This document shows, in pieces, positions 33,168-40,915 of a stretch of 64,000 nucleotides of DNA. Numbering within the stretch: position 1 is the stretch's first letter; the number at the start of each line of letters is the position of its first letter. Origin of the DNA: Streptomyces spororaveus (GTDB lineage: Bacteria; Actinomycetota; Actinomycetes; Streptomycetales; Streptomycetaceae); assembly GCF_016755875.1 (NCBI RefSeq), contig NZ_BNED01000005.1, positions 7,577,501 to 7,641,500 of the forward strand, read 5' to 3'. The position numbers were made by a program, and so were the translations under genes. The notes beneath the pieces are model-generated. The model worked only from the letters and a program-made list of their open reading frames with translations. It had not been told where the DNA came from and searched no databases.

Positions 33168-34225
33168 TGGCCCGATACGCCCGCGAGGTCGCGGTGGTCG
33201 CCTTCGCGCAGAGCGACCACCTGCGCCGCACCGACGAGCTCAGCGAAGTCGAGATGGTCATGCCGGTCCTCCACCGGGTGCTGGCCGCCACCGGCCTGAA
33301 AGCCGGTGAGATCGGCTTCACCTGCTCCGGCTCCAGCGACTACCTGGCCGGCCGGGCCTTCTCCTTCACCATGACCCTCGACGGGGTCGGCGCCTGGCCG
33401 CCCATCTCCGAGTCGCACGTCGAGATGGACGGGGCCTGGGCCCTCTACGAGGCCTGGGTCAAGATCCAGACCGGCGAGGCCGACACCGCCCTCGTCTACT
33501 CGTACGGGAAGTCCTCGCCGGGGTCCGTGCGCGACGTGCTGACCCGCCAGCTCGATCCGTACTACGTGGCTCCGCTCTGGCCCGACGCGGTGGCGCTCGC
33601 CGCCCTCCAGGCCCGGGCCCTGATCGACTCGGGAGAGACCGACGAGAGCGCCCTGGCCGCCGTCGGGGCACGCAGCCGGGACGCGGCCGCCGCCAACCCG
33701 CACGCCCAGCTCCGCGGCCCCGTCCCGCAGGGCGACTACCAGGTCCGGCCGCTGCGCACCGGGGACTGCCCGCCCGTGGGCGACGGCGTGGCCGCCGTCG
33801 TCCTGGCCGCCGGCGACCTCGCGCGCCGGCTCTGCGAGCGCCCCGCCTGGATCACCGGCATCGACCACCGCATCGAGGCCCACAGCCTGGGCCTGCGCGA
33901 CCTCACCGACTCCCCGTCCACCCGGCTCGCCGCCGCACACGCGGGTGTCTTCGACGCCCCGGTGGACACCGCCGAACTGCACGCGCCCTTCTCCTCCCAG
34001 GAGATCGTGCTGCGCAAGGCGCTCGGACTCGCCGACGACGTGACCGTCAACCCCTCCGGGGGAGCGCTCGCCGCCAATCCGATGATGGCCGCCGGCCTGA
34101 TCCGCATCGGTGAGGCGGCCGCCCGGATCCACCGCGGAGCCTCGCGGCGGGTCGTCGCCCACGCCACCTCCGGCCCCTGCCTCCAGCAGAACCTGGTCGC
34201 CGTCCTGGAAGGGGACGCACGGTGA
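33167..34225 (+). CDS. thiolase-domain lipid-transfer-like protein (Ltp4-like)
   Basis: A 352-residue thiolase-superfamily protein of the sterol-carrier/lipid-transfer type. The C-terminal signature is NPSGGALAANPMMAAGLIRI with GASRRVVAHATSGPCLQQN. The N-terminal thiolase nucleophile Cys is not in a canonical context, consistent with Ltp-type aldolases rather than true ketothiolases. The length and position match Ltp4 (Rv3522). Its ATG overlaps the stop of the DUF35 gene (TGATG), and its stop overlaps the next GTG as GTGA. The three proteins are thus probably made together and may form a complex that cleaves a steroid or branched acyl-CoA side chain. Confidence 0.88.
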   Translation: MARYAREVAVVAFAQSDHLRRTDELSEVEMVMPVLHRVLAATGLKAGEIGFTCSGSSDYLAGRAFSFTMTLDGVGAWPPISESHVEMDGAWALYEAWVKIQTGEADTALVYSYGKSSPGSVRDVLTRQLDPYYVAPLWPDAVALAALQARALIDSGETDESALAAVGARSRDAAAANPHAQLRGPVPQGDYQVRPLRTGDCPPVGDGVAAVVLAAGDLARRLCERPAWITGIDHRIEAHSLGLRDLTDSPSTRLAAAHAGVFDAPVDTAELHAPFSSQEIVLRKALGLADDVTVNPSGGALAANPMMAAGLIRIGEAAARIHRGASRRVVAHATSGPCLQQNLVAVLEGDAR

Positions 34226-35388
34226 GTAAAGAGCCCGTGGCCATCGTCGGGATCGGCCAGACCAAGCACGTGGCGGCCCGCCACGACGTGTCCATCGCCG
34301 GACTGGTCCGCGAGGCGGCCGCACGCGCCCTCGCGGACGCCGAACTGACCTGGGCGGACATCGACGCGGTCGTCATCGGCAAGGCCCCCGACTTCTTCGA
34401 GGGGGTGATGATGCCCGAGCTGTACCTGGCGGACGCCCTCGGCGCGGTCGGCAAACCGATGCTGCGCGTGCACACGGCCGGTTCGGTCGGCGGGTCCACC
34501 GCCCTGGTCGCCTCCAACCTGGTGGCGGCCCGCGTCCACCGCACCGTCCTCACCCTCGCCTTCGAGAAGCAGTCCGAATCCAACGCGATGTGGGGCCTGT
34601 CGCTCCCCGTCCCCTTCCAGCAGCCGCTGCTCGCCGGGGCCGGCGGCTTCTTCGCCCCGCACGTGCGCGCGTACATGCGGCGCACCGGCGCGCCGGACGC
34701 GGTGGGCTCGCTGGTGGCGTACAAGGACCGGCGCAACGCGCTGAAGAACCCGTACGCGCACCTGCACGAGCACGACATCACCCTGGAGAAGGTCCAGGCC
34801 TCGCCGATGCTGTGGGACCCGATCCGCTACTCGGAGACCTGCCCCTCCTCCGACGGCGCGTGCGCGATGATCCTCACCGACCGCGCGGGCGCGGCGCGTT
34901 CGCCGAAGCCGGCGGCCTGGGTGCACGGCGGGGCGATGCGCAGCGAGCCCACCCTCTTCGCCGGCAAGGACTTCGTGTCGCCGCAGGCCGGCAAGGACTG
35001 CGCGGCCGACGTCTACCGCCAGGCCGGAATCACCGATCCGCGCCGGGAGATCGACGCGGTCGAGATGTACGTGCCGTTCTCCTGGTACGAGCCGATGTGG
35101 CTGGAGAACCTCGGCTTCGCGGCGGAGGGCGAGGGCTGGAAGCTCACCGAGGCCGGGGTCACCGAACTCGACGGGGACCTTCCGGTCAATCCGTCGGGCG
35201 GGGTGCTGTCCACCAACCCGATCGGCGCCTCCGGCATGATCCGCTTCGCGGAGGCGGCCCTCCAGGTCCGCGGCCAGGCCGGGGAACACCAGGTTCCGGG
35301 AGCCCGCCGGGCGCTCGGGCACGCGTACGGCGGCGGCGCGCAGTTCTTCGCGATGTGGCTGGTGGGGGCCGAGGAGCCCACGTCCTGA
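34222..35388 (+). CDS. thiolase-domain lipid-transfer protein (Ltp3-like)
   Basis: A 388-residue thiolase-superfamily protein. It opens EPVAIVGIGQTKHVAARHDV, has AEPTWADIDAV-like text (ELTWADIDAVVIGKAPDFFE), HTAGSVGGSTALVASNLVAA where a thiolase would carry its nucleophile loop, and the C-terminal NPSGGVLSTNPIGASGMIRF with HAYGGGAQFFAMWL. This fits the Ltp3/SCP-X-like group (Rv3523). The GTG start lies inside the stop of the Ltp4-like gene. A strong terminator (35432-35460) closes the operon. No acyl-CoA dehydrogenase, KshAB or HsaC gene is in the window, so ring degradation, if present, is encoded elsewhere. Confidence 0.88.
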   Translation: MSKEPVAIVGIGQTKHVAARHDVSIAGLVREAAARALADAELTWADIDAVVIGKAPDFFEGVMMPELYLADALGAVGKPMLRVHTAGSVGGSTALVASNLVAARVHRTVLTLAFEKQSESNAMWGLSLPVPFQQPLLAGAGGFFAPHVRAYMRRTGAPDAVGSLVAYKDRRNALKNPYAHLHEHDITLEKVQASPMLWDPIRYSETCPSSDGACAMILTDRAGAARSPKPAAWVHGGAMRSEPTLFAGKDFVSPQAGKDCAADVYRQAGITDPRREIDAVEMYVPFSWYEPMWLENLGFAAEGEGWKLTEAGVTELDGDLPVNPSGGVLSTNPIGASGMIRFAEAALQVRGQAGEHQVPGARRALGHAYGGGAQFFAMWLVGAEEPTS

Positions 35389-35431
35389 CGGGGGCCGGGC
35401 CGGCCGCGGAGGGACGGGCCCGGGGTACGGG

Positions 35432-35460
35432 ACAGGCCACGGTGACGCACCGTGGCCTGT
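35432..35460 (+). terminator. strong hairpin terminator of the DUF35-thiolase operon
   Basis: A perfect 13-bp stem (ACAGGCCACGGTG, loop ACG, complement) lies 44 bp after the Ltp3-like stop and 61 bp before the DUF397 start. Confidence 0.8.
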
Positions 35461-35520
35461 GCGCCACGCGCTGCGGTGGTTAACCTTGCCCCCGGACGAC
35501 GTACCGGGAGGAGCACGCAC

Positions 35521-35760
35521 GTGGCCGAGAGCATGACTTCACAGCCCCTCGCTGGCTGGGGGAAGCCGGACCTCGATCTCACCGAGGCGCAGTGGCAGTC
35601 GAGCAGCCGGGGAGTGGGCGACGTCCAGATCGCCTTCGTCGAGGGCTTCATCGCGATGCGCAACAGCGAGCGGCCGGAGAGCCCTTCGCTGATCTTCTCG
35701 CCGGACGAGTGGCACACCTTCGTACGGGACGCGCGCGGCGGTGAGTTCGACCTGACCTGA
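35521..35760 (+). CDS. DUF397 domain-containing protein
   Basis: A 79-residue protein of the DUF397 family, recognised by VQIAFVEGFIAMRNS and the C-terminal LIFSPDEWHTFVRDARGGEFD. In Streptomyces these small proteins usually follow an XRE-type HTH regulator and act with it as a switch pair (as in BldB-like or Scr1/Scr2-type systems). Here no XRE gene is adjacent, so it is an orphan. The GTG at 35521 is preceded by GGGAGGAG. The preceding gene is closed by a strong terminator, so it has its own promoter in the 61-bp gap. Confidence 0.88.
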   Translation: MAESMTSQPLAGWGKPDLDLTEAQWQSSSRGVGDVQIAFVEGFIAMRNSERPESPSLIFSPDEWHTFVRDARGGEFDLT

Positions 35761-35809
35761 GCCGGTCCGACCCCGACCGGGCGGTCCCCCTCCGGGGATC
35801 CCGGGCGGG

Positions 35810-35962
35810 GAGGAGGACAACCCCCGGGCGCGGGCCCTGTACGAGCGGCCGGGGTACGTCGCCCGGGGCTTTCGGCCCGACGCGTGGATCGAGCAGGCCC
35901 CGGACGGATCGTCCCGCCGCCACGAGACGGTGTGCACCGTGATGCGCAAGCGGCTCGCGTAG
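35810..35962 (+). pseudogene. C-terminal fragment of a GNAT acetyltransferase
   Basis: Fifty codons and a TAG stop read EEDNPRARALYERPGYVARG and end TVCTVMRKRLA. The N-x-x-A-x-x-LYER-x-GY pattern is the last acetyl-CoA-binding helix and strand of GNAT enzymes, and MRKRL is a usual ending. The upstream 100 or so residues that a GNAT fold needs are missing, and the DUF397 gene ends 49 bp before it. It is therefore a truncated remnant, not a gene. The rest of the gap up to 36114 holds no recognisable feature. Confidence 0.8.
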
Positions 35963-36114
35963 GCAAGCCGCCCCCGGGCCGGGCCCGCTCCACTCGCACG
36001 GGGCCGGACGGCCGATCGGGAGCATCACGGGCGACTCCCGATCCGGCCGACCCGCCCGTTTGACCCGCCCGCTCACGGACCGGCCGCGGCCGCAGCGATC
36101 GGTAGGGTGGCCGC

Positions 36115-36522
36115 ATGAGCGGCGAGCACGATCTGCGGAAACTCCTGAGCGGCATGCGGCCCGAGCTGAACGAGGGACAGTACGTCTTCTGCACCGTCGA
36201 TGGCGCCACCGTCCCCGCCGGGACCGCCCCCGTCGCCACCGTCCTCGAACCCGAGGGGCTCACCCTCGTGCTGCGCCAGGAGGACGCCGACGCGGCCGGG
36301 CTCGCCTACGACTGGACGGCCCGGTGGATCACCCTCCGCGTCCACTCCGCCCTCGACGCCGTCGGACTCACCGCCGCCTTCGCCACCGAACTCGGCGCAC
36401 ACGGTCTGAGCTGCAACGTCATCGCCGGCTACCACCACGACCACCTCTTCGTGGCCGCCGACCGCGCGCAGGAGGCCGTGGCCGTCCTGGAAGGCCTCGC
36501 CGCCCGTTCCGCAATCGACTGA
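36115..36522 (+). CDS. ACT domain-containing protein
   Basis: A 135-residue protein made of a small N-terminal extension (DLRKLLSGMRPELNEGQYVF) and an ACT-type ligand-binding fold, with WITLRVHSALDAVGLTAAFA as the helix that follows its first strand and CNVIAGYHHDHLFVAADRAQ as its last strands. Stand-alone ACT proteins of this ACT_7 type are thought to bind amino acids or related ligands; no partner enzyme is adjacent. It is cytoplasmic. An AT-rich hairpin 9 bp after the stop probably ends the transcript. Confidence 0.85.
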   Translation: MSGEHDLRKLLSGMRPELNEGQYVFCTVDGATVPAGTAPVATVLEPEGLTLVLRQEDADAAGLAYDWTARWITLRVHSALDAVGLTAAFATELGAHGLSCNVIAGYHHDHLFVAADRAQEAVAVLEGLAARSAID

Positions 36523-36530
36523 ATCCGGCC

Positions 36531-36555
36531 GGAAAAGAAGATCGCATTCTTTTCC
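36531..36555. terminator. AT-rich hairpin downstream of the ACT gene
   Basis: A perfect 9-bp inverted repeat GGAAAAGAA / TTCTTTTCC with a 7-nt loop. It is markedly AT-rich compared with its surroundings. It lies 9 bp after a stop codon and 71 bp before the next start, so a terminator is likely; an operator for the next gene is the alternative. Confidence 0.6.
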
Positions 36556-36625
36556 CCAGTGGCATCCCCCGCGATGCGCGCCGGGCGTACGCTGAACCCC
36601 CGAACAGGCCTGGGGGGTACCAGCC

Positions 36626-39486
36626 ATGACGGACCGCCGGACCCGCACACGGCGCACAATGGTCGAACGCGACACCGAACTCGCCATCGTCGACGAAGCC
36701 CTGGACCAGCTCACCGGTCCCGGGCCGGACGCGGGCGGCGCGCTGCTCGCCTTCTCCGGCCCGGCCGGCCTCGGCAAGACCACCCTGCTCGCCGAACTGC
36801 GCCGCCGAGCCCACGCCCGCAACTGCACCGTCCTCGCCGCCCGGGGCGGCGAACAGGAGCAGAGCCAGCCCTTCCACGTCGCCCGCCAGCTCATCCAGCC
36901 CCAGCTCGCGGGCACCTCCGAGCAGGAGCTGCGCGCCGCCCTCGGGGGCTGGTACTCCATCGTCGGCCCCGCCCTCGGACTCTGCGCCCCCGAACAGGGC
37001 GTCCCGCCCGACCCCCAGGGCCTGCGCGACGGACTCGACTGGGTCCTCACCCACCTCGTCGTCAAACGCGCCCCCGTCGCCCTCGTCCTCGACGACGCCC
37101 ACTGGGCCGATCCCGAGTCCCTCGGCTGGCTCGCCGCCTTCGCCCCGCGCGCCGAACACCTCCCCCTGCTCCTCGTCGTCGCCTACCGCCCCGACGAACT
37201 GCCCGAGCACGCCGACGCCTTCCGTACGCTCCCCGGCCGGGCGGGACAGCGCCCGCTGCCGCTGGCCCCGCTGACCCCGGCCGCCGTCGCCACCCTGGTC
37301 CGCGAGGCCGTCGGCGCCCACGCCGACGACGCCTTCTGCCAGGAGGCCTGGGCCGTCACCACCGGCAACCCCTTCGAGGCCGTCGAACTCACCGCCAAGG
37401 TCCGCGGCAGGGGCCTGACCCCGGTCGAGGCGAACGCCCCGCAGCTGCGCGACCTCGCCGCCGCCCAGCGCGGCAGCGGCCTCGTCGCCCGCCTCGAACG
37501 CCTCGGCCCCTCCACCGTCCGCTTCGCCTGGGCCTGCGCCGTCCTGGGCACCGCCATCCCGCAGGACCTCGCCGCCCGGGTCGCCGCCCTCGGCTCCGAG
37601 GAGGCCGTGGACGCCACCAGGCGGCTGCGCGACGCCCGTATCCTCTCGGCGGCCGCCACCGAGGAATCCGACGCCGACACCGGACTGGAGTTCGTCCACC
37701 CGCTCATCGCCACCTCCATCTACCGCGCCATCCCCGACGCACTCCGCGTCGCCCTGCACGGCAAGGCCGCGGCAGCCGTCGTCGACGCCGGACTCGGCTC
37801 CTCCGCGGCCGCCCGCCACCTGCTGGAGACCCACCCCGAGAACGACCCCTGGGTGGTACGCACCCTGCGCGAGGCCGCCGGCGAGAACCTCCGGGCCGGC
37901 GCCCCCGAGGCCGCCCGCCGCCAGCTCGCCCGCGCCCTCCTCGAACCACCGGACTTCGACGAACGCGCCGCCGTCCTCTACGAACTGGGCTGCGCCTCCC
38001 TGCTCACCGAGCCCGCCAACACCGTCAACCACCTGCGGGCCGCCCTCGCCGAACCCTCCGACGACCCGGCCCTGCGCCAGGGCATCGTCATCCGGCTCGC
38101 CCAGGTCCTCGCGCACAGCGACCGCCTCGCCGAGGCCTCCGAATCGCTCGCCCGGGAGATCCCGTACACCCAGGACGTGCGCGCCCGGCTGCGCCTGCAG
38201 TCCGAGCAGTTCATGTGGGACGCCTTCAACGCCGCCGAGACCGACTCCCCGGCCCGCTCCCGCCGGCTCGCCCGCCTCGCCGACCGGCTGACCGGCCGCG
38301 ATCTCACCGAGCGGTACATCATCGGGCTGCGCGCCTGGGACGCCTGCCTGCGGGGCGAGCCGGTCGACGTGGTGCTGCACCACGCCGGGCGCGTGCTGGA
38401 GCGGCCCTTCAGCTGGGCCCACGAGGACCGCGGCTTCGAGGTCCCGGTCCTGGTCGCGATGGCCCACATGTACACCGACCGGCCCGGACGCGCCGAGGAG
38501 CTGTTCGAGGAGGGCACCGCCGAGTTCGAGCGGCACGGCTGGCGCGGCGCGCACCTCTCCTTCGCCTACAGCCTGCGGGCCTACGTCCGCTACCGGCGCG
38601 GGCGGCTCGTGGAGGCCGAGGAACTGGCCCGGGCCGGGCTGCGGCTCGCCGAACGCGTGGGCCGGCGTACCCCTGTGCACTGGTACGCCATAGCCATCCT
38701 CCTCACCACCCTGCTCGCGCGGGGCCGACCCGAGGAGGCCTGGGAGCTGGCACAGGAGCACGAGTACGGCGCTCCCTTCCCGGCGGCCGTGGTCTTCCCC
38801 GACTCGCAGACCGTGTACGCCGAACTGCTGCTTTCCCGGGGCGAGGTGCGGGCCGCGATCGCCGAACTGGAGGCGGTCGACCGGCGGCTGACCCCGCGCG
38901 GCATCCAGAACCCGGCCTGGTGCCCGTGGCAGCTGCACCTGGCCCGGGCGGTGGCCGCGCACGATCCGCAGCGGGCCCGAGCCCTGGCCGACGACGCCGT
39001 CCGGCGGGCCCGTGCCTTCGGCGCCGCCTCGGGCATCGGCCAGCCCTGCGGGTGGCGGCGCAGGTCGCGGCCCCCGAGGAGCGGGCAGGGCTCCTCCAGG
39101 AGGCGGTCACCCTGCTCTCGGCCTCACCCGCGGGCTACGAACTGGCCTGCGCCCTGGCCGCGCTCGGCACCGAGCTGCGCGACGCGGACCTGCTGATGCA
39201 GGCCGTGGTGACGGCGCGGGAATGCGGCGCGGACGGGCTGGCCGCGGAGGCCACCGACACCCTGCTGGGGCTGGGCGGCGCCCTGCCGTGCGGGCTGGCC
39301 TGGGAGGACGGGCTCACCGAGGAGGAGATCCAGGCGGCGGACCACGCGGTCCGGGCCGAGAAGGAACCCGCGGCGAAACCGAAGCCCGGCCCGGACTGGG
39401 TGCTGTCGGCCGCCTGCCGCAAGCTGGGCACCGACCGGCCCGGGCTCAGGGACGCACTGGAGGCGTTCGCCCGTAGCTCAACGTGA
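36626..39486 (+). pseudogene. large AAA/LuxR-family ATPase regulator interrupted by a one-base frameshift
   Basis: The open frame 36626-39196 encodes an AAA-ATPase regulator of the LAL/MalT type: Walker A GPAGLGKTTLL near residues 45-55, Walker B VALVLDDAHWADPES near 150-165, then a long helical TPR-like region. After AFGAASGIGQ (about 39041) the frame turns into Arg/Ser/Pro-rich text and stops at 39196. The frame one base over continues naturally (ALRVAAQVAAPEERAGLLQE) to a stop at 39486, ending DALEAFARSST. One extra G in GGCCAGCCCTGCGG would restore a protein of about 950 residues. Even restored, there is no C-terminal LuxR HTH, so its output is unclear. A sequencing error must be excluded. 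Confidence 0.8.
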
Positions 39487-39521
39487 TCGCCTGCCCTCCC
39501 CCGGTGGGCAGGGACACCCGT

Positions 39522-40301
39522 ATGGATCACCTGGACCAACTGGATCACGGCGGGAGGCTCACCGCCTTCCGGACCGAGGCCGCCGCCTTCGAGAAGGCCG
39601 TACGCGGAGCGTTCGACCGCGGAGGGGAGGCGCCACCGGTCCCCTCGTGCCCCGGCTGGTCGGTCACCGACCTCGTCCGGCACCTGGGCGGGGTGCACCG
39701 CTACCTCGCGCACCTCCTGCGCGAACGGCTCACGGCCCCGCCGGACCCCGCCGGCCTCACCCTGACCGAGGCCCCGGACGATCCGGACGCCCTGGCCGAC
39801 TGGTTCGCGCAGGGCGCCCTGGAGCTGGCCGGGCTCTTCGCCGAGCTGGGGCCGGACACGACCGTCTGGACCTGGTCGGTGGAGCAGACCTCGGGCTTCT
39901 GGCTGCGGATGCAGCTGATCGAGCTGGCCGTCCACCGCTGGGACGCCGAATCCGCGACCGGTACTCCGGGCACTCTCGCCCCGGACGTCGCCGCGGACGC
40001 CGTGACCCAGACGATCCAGGTGATGGCACCGGCCCGCCGCGGCTGGCGGCAGGCACCGCCGGGCGCGGGGGAGCGGTACCGCTTCCGGCGTACCGACGGT
40101 CCGGAATCCTGGACGGTCCTCTTCTCGGGCGACCAGGTGCTGCTGGTGCCCGGCGTCCCCTCCCCGGCGGACGTCGAGGCCGAGGGGAGCGCCTGCGACC
40201 TCGCGCTCTTCCTCTGGGGCCGCGTCCCGGCCACCCGCCTGCGGGTCACGGGCGACGCCGCCCTGCTCCCGCACTGGTTCACCCTCGTCCCGCCGGTCTG
40301 A
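39522..40301 (+). CDS. maleylpyruvate isomerase family mycothiol-dependent enzyme
   Basis: A 259-residue DinB-like protein of the mycothiol-dependent maleylpyruvate isomerase family (MDMPI-N). Typical text: SCPGWSVTDLVRHLGGVHRY near residues 43-62, TSGFWLRMQLIELAVHRWDA mid-protein with a metal-ligand His, and a C-terminal domain ending LWGRVPATRLRVTGDAALLP. Mycothiol is the actinobacterial thiol cofactor. The ATG at 39522 has GGCAGGGA; a GTG at 39483 would overlap the preceding stop as GTGA and is a possible alternative. Its reaction is unknown, since few members are true maleylpyruvate isomerases. Confidence 0.87.
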   Translation: MDHLDQLDHGGRLTAFRTEAAAFEKAVRGAFDRGGEAPPVPSCPGWSVTDLVRHLGGVHRYLAHLLRERLTAPPDPAGLTLTEAPDDPDALADWFAQGALELAGLFAELGPDTTVWTWSVEQTSGFWLRMQLIELAVHRWDAESATGTPGTLAPDVAADAVTQTIQVMAPARRGWRQAPPGAGERYRFRRTDGPESWTVLFSGDQVLLVPGVPSPADVEAEGSACDLALFLWGRVPATRLRVTGDAALLPHWFTLVPPV

Positions 40302-40305
40302 CGGC

Positions 40306-40323
40306 CCGGGCCGGCGGGCCCGG
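40306..40323 (+). terminator. hairpin terminator after the mycothiol-dependent enzyme gene
   Basis: CCGGGCC-GGCG-GGCCCGG, a 7-bp perfect stem with a tetraloop, begins 5 bp after the stop codon. Confidence 0.55.
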
Positions 40324-40389
40324 CCCGGGGAGGTTCCCGGATGCGGGCCCCCGGGCCGGAAAACTCGCGCGGCCACGTACCATGGCGGC

Positions 40390-40890
40390 ATGTCCTTCCT
40401 CCGCCGCCACCGCGCCGCCACACCCGCCGGCCCGGACTTCGATGTCCTGGCCATGGACCCGGGGGACTGGCCGGGCAATCTCGGGGCCGGGCTGCTGCCC
40501 GCGCCCGACGGCAGCTGCCAGGGTGTCTTCCTCCGCTACGACCTGTTCGGCGGACGCGGCCCCGCGATGATCATCGGGAACCTCCCGGAGGGCTCCCCGG
40601 CCCGGGACCTCACCGACGGCCAGATCCCCTTCGAGGCGGCCCAGCTCCTCGACGCGCTGGAGAACGACGAGGACGTCGAGGTCACCGGTGTCGAGGACTG
40701 CCCCGTCATGCAGGGCGACAACCTCCTCATCGTCCGGAAGATCAAGCTGTCGGAGTCCCGCATCTCCTGCGTCCAGTTCGACCGCAGTGACAACGTGCTG
40801 GTCACCATCGCCAGCTGGGACCGCCCGATCACCGATGACCTCTACGCCCTCCTGAAGCCGCTCCCCGCCGAGCTCTTCCAGCAGGGCTGA
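40390..40890 (+). CDS. hypothetical protein
   Basis: A 166-residue soluble protein I cannot assign to a named family. It starts MSFLRRHRAATPAGPDFDVL. It has alternating acidic and hydrophobic strands (AAQLLDALENDEDVEVTGVE, DNLLIVRKIKLSESRIS) and ends DLYALLKPLPAELFQQG. The codon bias and a conserved-looking, low-complexity-free sequence argue that it is a real gene. It has no signal peptide and no membrane segment. It follows a terminator and converges on the KstD-like gene with only 25 bp between the stops, so it is probably a single-gene transcript. Confidence 0.78.
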   Translation: MSFLRRHRAATPAGPDFDVLAMDPGDWPGNLGAGLLPAPDGSCQGVFLRYDLFGGRGPAMIIGNLPEGSPARDLTDGQIPFEAAQLLDALENDEDVEVTGVEDCPVMQGDNLLIVRKIKLSESRISCVQFDRSDNVLVTIASWDRPITDDLYALLKPLPAELFQQG

Positions 40891-40915
40891 CCGTCCGCGT
40901 CCCCGGGCGCGGACG

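Noticed and set aside
36626..39486. A complete LuxR-type (LAL) regulator
   Set aside because: No C-terminal LuxR HTH is present even after correcting the frameshift, and the frame is broken near 39041.
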